The position numbers and the translations under genes are program-made. Below are positions 9,362 to 18,955 of a stretch of DNA of 34,193 nucleotides, piece by piece (positions within the stretch are counted from its first letter, which is position 1; each line of letters begins with the position of its first letter). Below the pieces are notes generated by a model. The model did not search any database. It was not told the DNA's origin and worked only from the letters and a program-made list of their open reading frames with translations. This DNA is from Planctomycetota bacterium (GTDB lineage Bacteria > Planctomycetota > J058), in contig JAGQRJ010000237.1 of NCBI GenBank assembly GCA_020425635.1, positions 1 to 34,193 of the forward strand, read 5' to 3'.

Positions 9362-10969
9362 GTGACTTCAGAGAGCCTACCCGAGTCGGTCAGCTCCCAG
9401 GAGCTGCTCGCGGCCCTCTCCCAGCCAGGGTTCTATCCGCACCCGGTCCCGGGCGGGGTCGAGGTGATCCAGACCCATATCTCCCTGGTGTTCCTCGCCG
9501 GAGCGCGCGTCTACAAGGTCAAGAAGGCCCTCGACCTCGGATTCCTCGACTACTCGACCCTCGAGCGGCGCCGAGCCTGCTGCGAAGCCGAGGTCACGCT
9601 CAACCGTCGCCTCGCGCCCGAGGTCTACCTCGAGGTCGCGGCGATCACGCGGGAGCCCGCCGGCGGCTTGGCCCTCGCGGGGGCCGGCGAGGTCGTGGAC
9701 TACGCCGTGGTCATGCTTCGCCTGCCTGCCGAGCGGACCTTCAAGGCCCTCGTCGCTCGCGGCGAGCTGACCGCCGAGCACGTGCAGCAGCTCGCCGCGC
9801 TCCTCGCGCGCTTCCACCGGGGCGCGGCGCGAAGCGCCCGAATCGCGGCCTTCGGCGGGTTCGAGGTGGTCGCCGCCAACTGCCGGGAGAACTTCACCCA
9901 GCTCGAGCCCTTCCTCGACGACACGATCCACCCCTCGGTCCACCGTCGCCTCAGGGCGCTGACCGAGGCCGAGCTCGAGGCCCAACGCGCCGCGCTCGCC
10001 GAGCGCGAACGGCAGCAGGCCCCCTGCGACTGCCACGGAGACCTGCGGCTCGAGCACGTCTACGCCCTCGAGCACGAGGGGAGGTCACGCCTGGTGGCGG
10101 TCGACTGCATCGAGTTCAACGAGCGCTTCCGCTACGGCGACCCGGTCGGCGACCTGGCGTTCCCGGTCATGGAGCTCATGCGCGCTGGCCGCGAAGACCT
10201 CGCTCGGCTGCTGGCCGAGGGCTACTTCGCGGCCAGCGAAGACGAGGGGCGCGCGCTCCTCCCGCTCTACGTCGCGTACCGCGCGGTGGTCCGTGGCAAG
10301 GTCCGGAGCTTCATGGCCGCTCAGTCGGGGGTCGAGCCCCAGGCGCGGCGGGCAGCACAAGACCGCGCGCGCGGCCACTTCTTGTTCGCCCTGGGGTTGC
10401 TGGGGCGGGTCGAGCTGCGCCCGTGCCTCGCGCTGGTGGGGGGGCTGCCGGCCAGCGGCAAGTCCACGCTGGCCCGCGGCCTGCACGCCCACGGCTTCGT
10501 GTGGGTGCGCGCGGACGCGGTGCGCAAGGAGCTGGCGGGGCTGGAGGCCTCGGAGTCGGCGAGCGCCGACTTTGGCGCCGGGCTCTACACCCCGGCCTGG
10601 AGCGAACGGACCTACGCCGCGTGCCTGGAGCGCGCGCGCGAGGCCTTGTTCGCAGGGCGGCGGGTCGTCGTCGACGCGTCGTTCTCGCGGGCCGCAGACC
10701 GCGCGCGCTTCCTCGAGGCCTCGCGGCGGTGGGGGGTCGCGCCTCGCCTGCTGCTCTGCGAGGCGCCTCCGGAGGCCGTGCGGTCCCGCATGGCGCGTCG
10801 CGCACAGGAGCCGGGGCCTTCGGACGCCGACTGGAGGGTTTATGAGGGCATGGCAGCGCGCTGGGAACCCCTCACCCCCGACGTCGAGCGGATCACCACC
10901 CGGCTGGACACGCGGCTGGCGCCGGAGGCGACCCTCGAGGCAGCCCTGGCGGCCCTCGCCGCGCGCTGA
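9362..10969 (+). CDS. Bifunctional aminoglycoside-phosphotransferase-like / P-loop kinase protein
   Basis: A 535-residue two-domain protein with GTG start and SD GGAGG. Residues about 35-345 are an APH-like kinase fold: the ATP lysine region VYKVKKALDLGFLDYS (about 50-65), catalytic-loop HGDLRLEH (225-232), and a metal-binding DFG-like VDCIEFNERFRYGDP (247-261). Residues about 355-535 are a small P-loop kinase with GLPASGKST (361-369), an RADAVRKEL segment and VVVDASFS, resembling COG0645. This COG2187+COG0645 arrangement is the one in mycobacterial Rv2004c, a DosR dormancy-regulon protein of unknown substrate. Here it diverges from hypF and has its own sigma-54-type promoter. The substrate is unknown; an antibiotic-resistance role should not be assumed from the family name. 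Confidence 0.85.
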   Translation: MTSESLPESVSSQELLAALSQPGFYPHPVPGGVEVIQTHISLVFLAGARVYKVKKALDLGFLDYSTLERRRACCEAEVTLNRRLAPEVYLEVAAITREPAGGLALAGAGEVVDYAVVMLRLPAERTFKALVARGELTAEHVQQLAALLARFHRGAARSARIAAFGGFEVVAANCRENFTQLEPFLDDTIHPSVHRRLRALTEAELEAQRAALAERERQQAPCDCHGDLRLEHVYALEHEGRSRLVAVDCIEFNERFRYGDPVGDLAFPVMELMRAGREDLARLLAEGYFAASEDEGRALLPLYVAYRAVVRGKVRSFMAAQSGVEPQARRAAQDRARGHFLFALGLLGRVELRPCLALVGGLPASGKSTLARGLHAHGFVWVRADAVRKELAGLEASESASADFGAGLYTPAWSERTYAACLERAREALFAGRRVVVDASFSRAADRARFLEASRRWGVAPRLLLCEAPPEAVRSRMARRAQEPGPSDADWRVYEGMAARWEPLTPDVERITTRLDTRLAPEATLEAALAALAAR

Positions 10970-10990
10970 GGGCTGCGCGAGGCCGCGGGG

Positions 10991-11034
10991 CAGTCGCGGT
11001 GGGGGATCTCCCCCAGTCGCGGGGGAAATCACCC
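10991..11034. repeat. Paired inverted-repeat element, copy 1
   Basis: Two successive 14-bp sites, GGGGGA-TC-TCCCCC (11001-11014) and GGGGGA-AA-TCACCC (11021-11034), start 20 bp apart. A 21-bp stretch (10998-11018) recurs exactly at 15538-15558. CAGTCGCGG occurs ahead of both sites, making a short tandem duplication. The element lies between converging genes and covers the stop codon of the histidine kinase at 11029. It could be a regulator-binding site pair, a terminator hairpin or a small interspersed repeat. Confidence 0.6.
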
Positions 11035-12033
11035 AGCGTCGGGAGGGCGCAGCGGAAGGTGCGCGGTGACGCGCAAGCCGCGTCCGCCCAGCACGCTCAG
11101 ACGCAAGCTCCCCCCGTGGGCCTCTGCGATCCGCTTCGCGACCGGCAAGCCGAGCCCCGCCCCGCGGGGCTTCGTCGTGTAGAAGGGCTCGAGCAGCCGA
11201 GTGAGGTCCGTGGTCGAGAGCACCGGCCCCGCGTGGGTCACCACGACCGCGCATGCGTCCCCCGAGCGCTCGATCTCGACCTCGACCGCTCCTTGACCAG
11301 GGGTCGCCTCGGCTGCGTTCTCGATCAAGGCCTCGAACATGCGCCGCAGCCGAGCCTCGTCTCCGAGCAGCTCGACGTCGTCGCCTCGAACCTGCACTTG
11401 GACCTGGGGAAAGGCCGCCGCGACCGAGGTCAGCAGGGCGCGGAGCGTGACCGGGGCCCGAGCGACCGGGGCCGGAGGGCGGAGGACGAAGGTCAAGGTC
11501 TCGAGGGTCGCGTTGAAGGCGCGCAGGCGCTCGAGGATCTCGCGGGAGATCAACTGCTCCTGGCTGCCAGGGGGCAGCCGATCCGCCACGATCTGGAGCG
11601 CGCCGCCGATCCCTGCGAGCGCGTTCTTGCCTTCGTGGGAGAGGAAGGACGCGATGCTCTGCAGGAGGCGGCCGTGGCGGACCTCCCCGTTGACCAGGCC
11701 GACGTGCACGAAGCGAATCGCCCACTCGAGGACGCGCGGCCCGGCGTCCAGGTCGACGTAGAGGTTCGCCCCCGCGGAGAGGGCCTCCTCCCGCGCGAGC
11801 TCCGCGTCTCCGTGGCCCACCAGGATCAGCGGCAGCGCGCAGCCCGCCTCGCGCGCCCGGCGCACGAACTCCGTTCCCGGCTCGCCGCCGAGGTCCGCGG
11901 CCACGACGACCACCTGGACGTCGCCGTTGGCCATGCGCTCCGCAGCGCGCTCCAGGTCGGGCTCACCCTCGGCGTGCAGCCCCTGCCAACGGCTCCCGAG
12001 GTTCAAGACCTCCGGAGCGGGCTCGATGACCAT
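11029..12033 (-). CDS. Histidine kinase with degenerate receiver-like N-terminus
   Basis: A 334-residue soluble kinase without membrane segments. Residues 1-105 look like a receiver fold (VVVVAADLGGEPG with Asp47, LPLILVGHGD, ALSAGANLYV), but the acidic pair and the conserved Lys are not evident, so it is probably a pseudo-receiver. The H-box is LSHEGKNALAGIGGAL (His133), the N-box LIENAAEATPG (Asn239), and the F/G2 boxes LEPFYTTKPRGAGLGLPVAK (280-299). The usual G1 DxGxG is replaced by HAGPV near 267-271, which is odd for ATP binding. ATG 12033 has an AGGG site upstream and avoids an unlikely 44-residue extension. It is divergent from the NtrC-type regulator at 12155, suggesting they act together. 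Confidence 0.78.
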   Translation of the reverse strand: MVIEPAPEVLNLGSRWQGLHAEGEPDLERAAERMANGDVQVVVVAADLGGEPGTEFVRRAREAGCALPLILVGHGDAELAREEALSAGANLYVDLDAGPRVLEWAIRFVHVGLVNGEVRHGRLLQSIASFLSHEGKNALAGIGGALQIVADRLPPGSQEQLISREILERLRAFNATLETLTFVLRPPAPVARAPVTLRALLTSVAAAFPQVQVQVRGDDVELLGDEARLRRMFEALIENAAEATPGQGAVEVEIERSGDACAVVVTHAGPVLSTTDLTRLLEPFYTTKPRGAGLGLPVAKRIAEAHGGSLRLSVLGGRGLRVTAHLPLRPPDAG

Positions 12034-12126
12034 GACCCTGATTGTTGCCGCCACGACGCCCACTGCCCTCTGGATACTCTCGGTCGAAGGCAAGCACAAG
12101 GGGGGCCAAGACCGCGCCCCGCCCTT

Positions 12127-12132
12127 TACAAT
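12127..12132 (+). promoter_or_regulatory. Possible sigma-70-type -10 element
   Basis: TACAAT matches five of six bases of the -10 consensus and lies 23 bases before the NtrC-type regulator ATG at 12155. No convincing -35 is visible at the right distance, so this is a weak call. Confidence 0.3.
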
Positions 12133-12154
12133 CCCCGGCGAATCGAGCTCGAGC

Positions 12155-13481
<1,327 letters not shown>

Positions 13482-13501
<20 letters not shown>

Positions 13502-15437
13502 GCGAGGCCGCCGGCGCCAAGAGCTCGGTCAGCTTGCTGGCGAGGGCCTCCTCGGAGAACGGCTTCTCGATCGTCGGCGCGCTCGGCTCGATCTTGCCCT
13601 CACTGACCAGGTGGGCGCGGGAGTAGGCCGACATGTAGAGCACCGCGATCTGGGGGCGTTGCTCGCGCACCTCCGCGGCGAGCTCGGGGCCGCTGCGACC
13701 GGGCAGCGAGACGTCGGTCAGGAGCAGGTCGATCGGGCCGGTGCGGCGTTCGCATTCGCGGAGCGCCTCGTCTGGCGAGCGCGTCAGGATCGGGGTGTAG
13801 CCGGCCCGGCGCAGGTAGTGATCGACCGTCAGCAAGACCAGGGGCTCGTCTTCGACCACGAGGACCGTCGCCTCCTGGGCCGGCGGCGGCGCGTTGCTCC
13901 TCGGGGCGGGCAGCGGGCGGCTCGACGGCGTGCCCAGGTGCTGGGGCAGGCACGCGCGGAAGGTCGCGCCCGCTCCCAGCTCGGAGTCGAGCTCGATCCG
14001 GCCGCCCATTTGTCGGACCAGCCCGTGGACGGTCGACAGCCCCAGCCCCGTGCCGTGGCGCTCGGACTTGGTCGTGTAGAAGGGCTCGAAGATCCGCTCG
14101 CGGTCCTCGGCCGCGATCCCCGTCCCGGAGTCCGTGACCTCGATCAGGACTTCCCGCGCCCCCTGGGCGTCCTCGGTGACCCTGCTGCGCAGCAGCAGGC
14201 GCCCGCCGTGGGGCATGGCGTCGCGGGCGTTGACGGCGAGGTTCAAGAGCACCTGCTCGAGCCAGCCTTCGCCCGCGAGCACGCGGGCGAAGGGAGCAAA
14301 GCGCTCGATCACGAGCTCTACGTCCTCGCCGAGGAGACCCCGCAGCAGGCGCTCGACGTTGCCCAGGCTCCCGTCGACCTCCACCGGCTCCAGGTCCTCC
14401 GCGTGAGGCCGGCTGAAGGAGAGCAACTGACCGGCCAGGGAGGTCCCTCGCGCGGCCGCCGTGGCGATCTCCTGCACGTGGACCTGCACGTCGCCGAGGG
14501 CCGCTGCGTCCCCCCGCTGGGCGATCGCCTCGAGGGCCAGGCTGGCGCAGCCCTGGATCCCCATCAGCAGGTTCCTGTATTCGTGGGCGACGCCGCTCGC
14601 CAGCCGGCCCACGGCCTCCAGGCGCTGCAGGTGCTGGACCTCTCGCTCTCGCCGCTCGAGCTGCTCGGCCCGCCGCTCGCGCTCGCTGAGGTCCTGGATC
14701 CACCCGGTGAACACGCGCTGCCCGCCCTTGACCACCGCCTCGCTGATCGCGAGTCGGCAGGGGAACTCGCTCCCGTCCTTGCGGAGCGCGATCGCCTCAC
14801 GCCCTGGGCCTCCAATGATCTTCGCCTCTCCGGTGCGCAGGTAGCGCGCGAGGTAGCCGTCGTGTTCGCTGCGCGGGGGGTCCGGCATCAGCAGGCTCAC
14901 GTTCCGCCCGAGGACGTCGGGCAAGGTGTAGCCGAACATGGCCTGGGCCGCGGGGTTGAAGGCCTCGATCCGCCCCTCCTCGCCGATCACGACCACCGCG
15001 TCGGGCGCCGCGCTGAGCACCGCGCGGAGATGCGCGGCCTCCTGGCTCGCGCGACGCAGGCCTGCCTCTTCTCCCACGCTCTGCAGGCGCGAGTCTCGCA
15101 GCCCGAAGCGGTCGGTCTCCTTGAGCGCGAGGCGCACGAGGACGAGGCGCGCCTCGGGGTCGATCAGCGCTCCGTGCGCGATCACCTGGCGCCGGGCGGG
15201 CGCGGTCTCGAAGGGACACGGCCAGAGCTCGGGCTGCCGCAGCCAGGCCTCGAGGCAGCGGTCGACCGCTCCTGGCTCGCGCGCGAGCAGATCGCTCAGC
15301 AGGAGGCCCACCGCGCTCGGCCGCTCGACGAGCTCCGCGAAAGCCGGGTTTGCGGCCAGGATCACCCCCGCGTCGTCCACCAGGCACGCTGGACCCATGA
15401 GCTGGTCGAACAGGTGCAGGGTGGAGGTCGGGATCAA
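13482..15437 (-). CDS. FixL-like hybrid histidine kinase (PAS-hemePAS-HK-REC)
   Basis: A 651-residue soluble sensor, counted from TTG 15437, which has GAGG five bases upstream; ATG 15398 is an alternative. PAS1 spans about 8-110. PAS2 (about 136-255) is strikingly FixL-like: LLMPDPPRSEHDGYLARYLRTG, IIGG, LRKDGSEFP, and RVFTGWIQDLSERE. In FixL the proximal heme His is in HDGYLxR followed six residues later by an Arg; here H192 and R198 match. The kinase core has VAHEYRNLLMGI (His285), NAVNARDAMP-type N-box (LAVNARDAMP), DSGTGI and GTGLGLSTV. A receiver ends the protein (VVEDEP, LLLTDVSLPG with D575, EKPF). It probably senses oxygen through heme and controls the convergent NtrC-type regulator; both points need experiment. 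Confidence 0.85.
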
Positions 15438-15451
15438 GGGAGCCTCGAGGG

Positions 15452-15515
15452 GGGATCGGCCGGCCTCGATCGCCGGCGTTCCTGGGATCGGCCGGCCTCG
15501 ATCCTGGCATTCCTG
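15452..15515. repeat. Two tandem 32-bp direct repeats
   Basis: A 20-bp sequence beginning GGGATCGGCC at 15452 recurs exactly at 15484, and the following bases are also similar (GGCGTTCCTG versus GGCATTCCTG). The period is 32 bp. It lies just upstream of the FixL-like kinase start, in the region shared with the divergent GGDEF gene. Confidence 0.7.
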
Positions 15516-15537
15516 CCCAGGGACTGCCAGCCAGGCA

Positions 15538-15575
15538 GGTGGGGGATCTCCCCCAGTCTGCAGGATCTTCCCCTC
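15538..15575. repeat. Paired inverted-repeat element, copy 2
   Basis: GGGGGA-TC-TCCCCC at 15541-15554 is a 14-bp inverted repeat with a two-base centre, identical with copy 1 over 21 bp. A related weaker site, AGGATCTTCCCC, follows 20-21 bp later, as in copy 1. The element stands between the divergently transcribed FixL-like kinase and the GGDEF gene, where a regulator-binding site would be expected. Confidence 0.6.
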
Positions 15576-15689
15576 GCGCCTGCGTTTGTGACGAGACGAC
15601 CCAGCAACGGAGCGGGACCTCCTGCCAGCGGGCCCCGACGCCCTCGGTCCGGCCACCGAGTCGGTTGAACTTGTGCGATCGCGTCGGGG

Positions 15690-16907
15690 GTGGCGAATGG
15701 CGAGGCATGTGCTTCCGACCCCGCCGTGACGACCGATACGCACACGGCCTCGTTCGCTGCCTCCGACGATCGAATCCTCCGCGGACGCTTGGTGTCGAGC
15801 CTCGAGGCCCTCGAAGAGCTCGAGGCGACGGGGGAGCTCGACGCAGGAGGGCGCGCGACCGCACGCCGGCTGGCCGATCATCTCGCCGACATCGGTGGGC
15901 TGACCTCCACCGCGGCCGTCGTCGAGGCCGCCCAGCGCCTGCGCTCGGTCTTGCGCCTCGACGCGGTGGCCGTGCCACGCCTCCGTGAACTCTGTCACGC
16001 GGTGCGCGCGGCGGTCGGCGGCGCCACGCTGCAGAAGGACGAGGTCGTGCTGGTGGTCGAAGACGACCCCGGCATGCAGGAGGTCTTGCTCGAGTCGCTG
16101 ACCTCGCCGCGCTGGGAGCTCTTGACCGCAGCGTCGGTGGCGGAGGCCCAGCGCGTGCTCTCCGACCGCGAGGTATCGCTCGTGATCCTCGACCTGCGCC
16201 TGCCCGACGGCGACGGGCGCGACGTGCTGAGCTTCATGCGTCATGACCCGACCCTGCACACGGTCCCGGTGGTCGTGACCAGCGGCTCGGGTGGCCTGCC
16301 GGTGACCGAGGCCCTCGCCCTGGGCGCAGACGGCTACGTCCCCAAGCCGTTCGACCCCCACCTGCTCAAGGCCACGGCCGCCGGGCTGCTCGCCCGGCAC
16401 GCGGAGCGCTCCCGGGAGTCCCGCGTCGACGCGCTCACCGGGCTGCCCAACCGCCTGGCCCTGGAAGAGACGTTCCAGCGCGTGCAGGCTCACGCCCAGC
16501 GCGCGAAGGAGCGCTTCAGCGTCGCGATCCTCGACCTCAACAGCTTCAAGTCGATCAACGACACCCACGGACACTTGACGGGCGACCAGCTGCTGCGGTG
16601 GTTCGCCCGGGTCATGCGCCAGTCGCTGCGCGCGGCGGACTACTTCGCCCGCTGGGGCGGCGACGAGTTCGTCGCGGTGCTCCCCGGGACCCCGGTCACA
16701 GGTGGGGTCACGGTGCTCGAGCACTGCTTGCTCTCGATCGAGTCCGCTCCCTTCATGACCCCCCTCGGCGTGCCGTTGCGCGCTTGTTTCTCGGCGGGGG
16801 TGGTCGAAGTCGGTCCACGCGATACCTTGCAGCAGGTCCTGAGCGAGGCCGACCGGAGGCTCTACCGAATGAAGAGCACCGGTCGCCTCGAGCTCCCCGA
16901 CCTGTGA
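15690..16907 (+). CDS. Response regulator with GGDEF (diguanylate cyclase) output
   Basis: A 405-residue protein from GTG 15690; GTG 15726 is an alternative. Residues 1-110 form a helical region in which RRLADHLADIGGLTSTAAVVEAAQRL (given here in parts: RRLADHLADIGG, then LTSTAAVVEAAQRL) recalls an Hpt domain with His64. A receiver follows (VVEDDPGM, D168 in LVILDLRLPDGDG, VPKPF). The GGDEF domain (about 240-400) has DALTGLPNR, RWGGDEF (323-327) and the inhibitory-site RxxD at 314-317, five residues before it, so cyclic-di-GMP synthesis with product feedback is likely. It is divergent from the FixL-like kinase and 14 bases ahead of the Usp gene, probably one operon. Confidence 0.85.
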   Translation: MANGEACASDPAVTTDTHTASFAASDDRILRGRLVSSLEALEELEATGELDAGGRATARRLADHLADIGGLTSTAAVVEAAQRLRSVLRLDAVAVPRLRELCHAVRAAVGGATLQKDEVVLVVEDDPGMQEVLLESLTSPRWELLTAASVAEAQRVLSDREVSLVILDLRLPDGDGRDVLSFMRHDPTLHTVPVVVTSGSGGLPVTEALALGADGYVPKPFDPHLLKATAAGLLARHAERSRESRVDALTGLPNRLALEETFQRVQAHAQRAKERFSVAILDLNSFKSINDTHGHLTGDQLLRWFARVMRQSLRAADYFARWGGDEFVAVLPGTPVTGGVTVLEHCLLSIESAPFMTPLGVPLRACFSAGVVEVGPRDTLQQVLSEADRRLYRMKSTGRLELPDL

Positions 16908-16921
16908 GACGAAGGAAGCGC

Positions 16922-17776
16922 ATGACCGAGCAGCCAACCCTGGTCCCCCTCGATGGCTCCAGGCTCTCCGAGGCGATCCTCGCCCCGATCCTCCCTCTGC
17001 TTCGCCGCCGCGAGCAGCCCGTGGTCCTGCTGCGGGTCGTCCGTCCGCGGGGCACCGCCGCCGAGCAGTCCGAGGCCCTGGACATCGCCCAGCAGCGCTT
17101 GGACGCCGCGACCGAGGCCCTCGCGGCCAAGGGACTGCGGGTCAGCTCGCGCCTCGAGCGCGGTCAGCCCGCGGACACGATCCTCCGCGTCTCCAAGGAG
17201 GTCGGCGCCGGGCTCGTGGCCATGGCGACCCACGGACGCTCCGGGGCCGAGCGCCTCGTGCGCGGGAGCGTCGCAGAGCGGGTGCTGCGAGAGTGCGGCG
17301 TGCCGCTCTTCTTGGGCAACCCTCTCTCGATGGAGAACAAGGCCGAGGGGGACCTGTTCCAGCGAATCCTCGTGCCCCTCGACGGGTCGACGCTCTCGGA
17401 CCAGATCTTGCCGATCGTGATGGTCCTGGCGCTCGCCTACGGCTCCAAGGTCACGCTCCTGCGCGTGCACCCGATCGTCTACACCGAGGTGCCCTCGCCC
17501 ATGCTCACCGGCGCGCTGTGGGACGAGCAGGCCATGCGCGAGTCCCTCGAGAAGCAGCGTCAGTCCCTGGCCGACGCCGGGGTCGAGGTCGAGGTTCGCG
17601 CGGTCTACGGCGTCGAGGCCGCGGAGATCCTGGCGGCCGCCGACGAGGCCGACCTGGTGGCGATGACCACGCACGGCCGCAGCGGGTTCTCGCGCTGGTG
17701 GTTCGGCTCGGTCGCGGAGTCCGTGGCCCGGCACTGTCCTTGCCCGCTCCTGGTGCGCCGGACCCTCGAGGATTGA
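16922..17776 (+). CDS. Universal stress protein with two UspA domains
   Basis: A 284-residue tandem UspA protein. Domain 1 (about 4-135) begins TLVPLDGSRLSEAIL and ends with the ATP-binding signature MATHGRSGAERLVRGSVAERVL. Domain 2 (about 143-280) begins ILVPLDGSTLSDQIL and has MTTHGRSGFSRWWFGSVAESV. Both keep the G-x2-G-x9-G(S/T) nucleotide motif. The start has a strong AAGGAAG site. Tandem Usp proteins are typical of hypoxia and dormancy regulons in other bacteria; the placement after the GGDEF gene and near the oxygen-sensor genes supports such a role. Confidence 0.93.
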   Translation: MTEQPTLVPLDGSRLSEAILAPILPLLRRREQPVVLLRVVRPRGTAAEQSEALDIAQQRLDAATEALAAKGLRVSSRLERGQPADTILRVSKEVGAGLVAMATHGRSGAERLVRGSVAERVLRECGVPLFLGNPLSMENKAEGDLFQRILVPLDGSTLSDQILPIVMVLALAYGSKVTLLRVHPIVYTEVPSPMLTGALWDEQAMRESLEKQRQSLADAGVEVEVRAVYGVEAAEILAAADEADLVAMTTHGRSGFSRWWFGSVAESVARHCPCPLLVRRTLED

Positions 17777-17786
17777 GCGCGGGGCC

Positions 17787-17815
17787 CTGACCTCACCGAG
17801 CGCGTTCAGTAGAGT
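17787..17815 (+). promoter_or_regulatory. Possible sigma-70-type promoter for the VOC gene
   Basis: CTGACC (17787-17792) and TAGAGT (17810-17815) are separated by 17 bases and each match the -35 and -10 consensus in four positions or so. Transcription would begin near 17822, just before the SD and ATG of the VOC-family gene. Confidence 0.3.
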
Positions 17816-17837
17816 GCGCCGCAGACAGGAGGGTCCC

Positions 17838-18197
17838 ATGATCACCAAGATCGCGTTCGTCAGTCACCGCTCGAAGGACATGGCTGCCGACAGGCGCTTC
17901 TATGGAGAGTTGCTCGGGCTGAAGCTCACCAACGACTTCCAGGGCAAGTGGGTGGAGTTCGACACCCCCGACGGCAAGACCATCGCGATCGAGCAGTTCT
18001 CTCCCGAGGGCTCCCCGCCGACCCTCGCCCTCGAGACCGACGACATCGAGGCCGAGGTCGCCCGGCTCAAGCAGGCCGGCGTCGAGTTCCAGGGCGAGAT
18101 CCTGGACAACAAGGTCTGCAAGATGGCCTTCGCCCGTGACCCGAGCGGCAACCTGCTGATGCTGCACCAGATCGCCCCGGACCGCCTCAAGGGCTGA
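17838..18197 (+). CDS. VOC-family (glyoxalase/bleomycin-resistance fold) protein
   Basis: A 119-residue single VOC protein with a strong GGAGGG ribosome-binding site. It shows the two beta-alpha-beta-beta-beta halves: ITKIAFVSHRSKDMAADRRFY with H10, DGKTIAIEQF with E52, then ALETDDIEAEVARLKQAGV and the closing motif FARDPSGNLLMLHQ with H110. The positions of H10, E52 and H110 allow a metal site. Substrate is unknown; this fold covers glyoxalases, dioxygenases and binding proteins. It follows the Usp gene by 61 bases and may be transcribed separately. Confidence 0.85.
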   Translation: MITKIAFVSHRSKDMAADRRFYGELLGLKLTNDFQGKWVEFDTPDGKTIAIEQFSPEGSPPTLALETDDIEAEVARLKQAGVEFQGEILDNKVCKMAFARDPSGNLLMLHQIAPDRLKG

Positions 18198-18218
18198 GTA
18201 GCCAAACGACGGCGCCTT

Positions 18219-18842
18219 CTAGCGGCCCTCGTGCGCGAGGGCCGCGCCGGCGAGGGCGTCCGCGAGCGGGGAGGACGCGCGGAACGCCGCCAGCTCCTCG
18301 GCCGTGGCGGTCTGCTCGACCGTGTCCAGCTGGGGGTAGACCTCTCGAGCGAGGGTCAGCTTGAAGCAGCGCCGAAAGGCGCGGATCGTCTCGAGGGCCT
18401 GGTCGAGCGGGAGCGGGTTCTTGCCGGGCGCGGCGTCGGGTGCGCCGCGGCCACGCAGCCGAAGCTTTCCGTCTTCGATCGGCATTTCGCCTTCGCCGCC
18501 CCCGCTGCGGAGCTTGAGGCGCTCGACTCCGTCTTTGTCCTTCACGCGCACCGCGCACACCAGCACGCGCTGGCCGACCGCATACGGCGTCCAGCGTACG
18601 GCGCAGGGCCAGTCCTTGAAGCGCAGCACCTCGACGGTCTCCTGCCCCTCGGCCCCGGCGATACGGGTCTCGACCTTGAGCACGAAGGCCTCGTCCCCGA
18701 GCTCGACGATCGTGCCCACCACCACCAGGTCCGAGCTGCCCAGCATGTCGTAGAGGTCGAGGGGCAGATACTTCGCCGCGCAGGGAGAGCTCAGCGAGAG
18801 CAGCGCGAGCAGCGCGAGCACGCCGCGGGAGAGGAACGTCAT
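18219..18842 (-). CDS. Secreted protein of unknown function
   Basis: A 207-residue protein with a clear signal peptide, TFLSRGVLALLALLSLSS-PCAA, likely cleaved after Ala-Ala near residue 23. The mature part has a beta-rich segment around residues 35-100 (SDLVVVGTIVELGDEAFVLKV, QRVLVCAVRVKD) and a helical C-terminus. ATG 18842 has an AGGAGG site; the long open frame upstream lacks one. The DLVVVGTI opening recalls a poorly characterised class of exported beta-barrel proteins, but I do not recognise a family. A hairpin (18222-18245, ten-base stem, TGCG loop) lies in its last codons, also 24 bases beyond the convergent VOC gene. Confidence 0.75.
   Translation of the reverse strand: MTFLSRGVLALLALLSLSSPCAAKYLPLDLYDMLGSSDLVVVGTIVELGDEAFVLKVETRIAGAEGQETVEVLRFKDWPCAVRWTPYAVGQRVLVCAVRVKDKDGVERLKLRSGGGEGEMPIEDGKLRLRGRGAPDAAPGKNPLPLDQALETIRAFRRCFKLTLAREVYPQLDTVEQTATAEELAAFRASSPLADALAGAALAHEGR
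18222..18245. terminator. Possible terminator hairpin at convergent gene ends
   Basis: A perfect ten-base stem (GCGGCCCTCG with CGAGGGCCGC) and a TGCG loop lie 24 bases after the VOC stop and inside the last codons of the opposing gene. There is no T-run, so the call is tentative. Confidence 0.4.
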
Positions 18843-18955
18843 GCAGCCTCCTGGGCTCCAAGGGTAACCCACCCCTGGCCGCCAGGGCTTGGACGCAGCA
18901 CCCGGCGGAGAGGTTCCCGCGCGGCGGCCTCTTCCGGTTGGCCGACCCGCTCTGG

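Noticed and set aside
15661-15713. Two GG-N10-GC patterns upstream of or inside the GGDEF gene start
   Set aside because: Neither has both TGGCA and TTGC blocks, and such patterns are frequent by chance in DNA this GC-rich.
15438-16937. N-terminal extension of the FixL-like kinase frame by about 500 residues
   Set aside because: It runs antisense through the GGDEF gene and across the repeat-rich intergenic region, with no recognisable domain.
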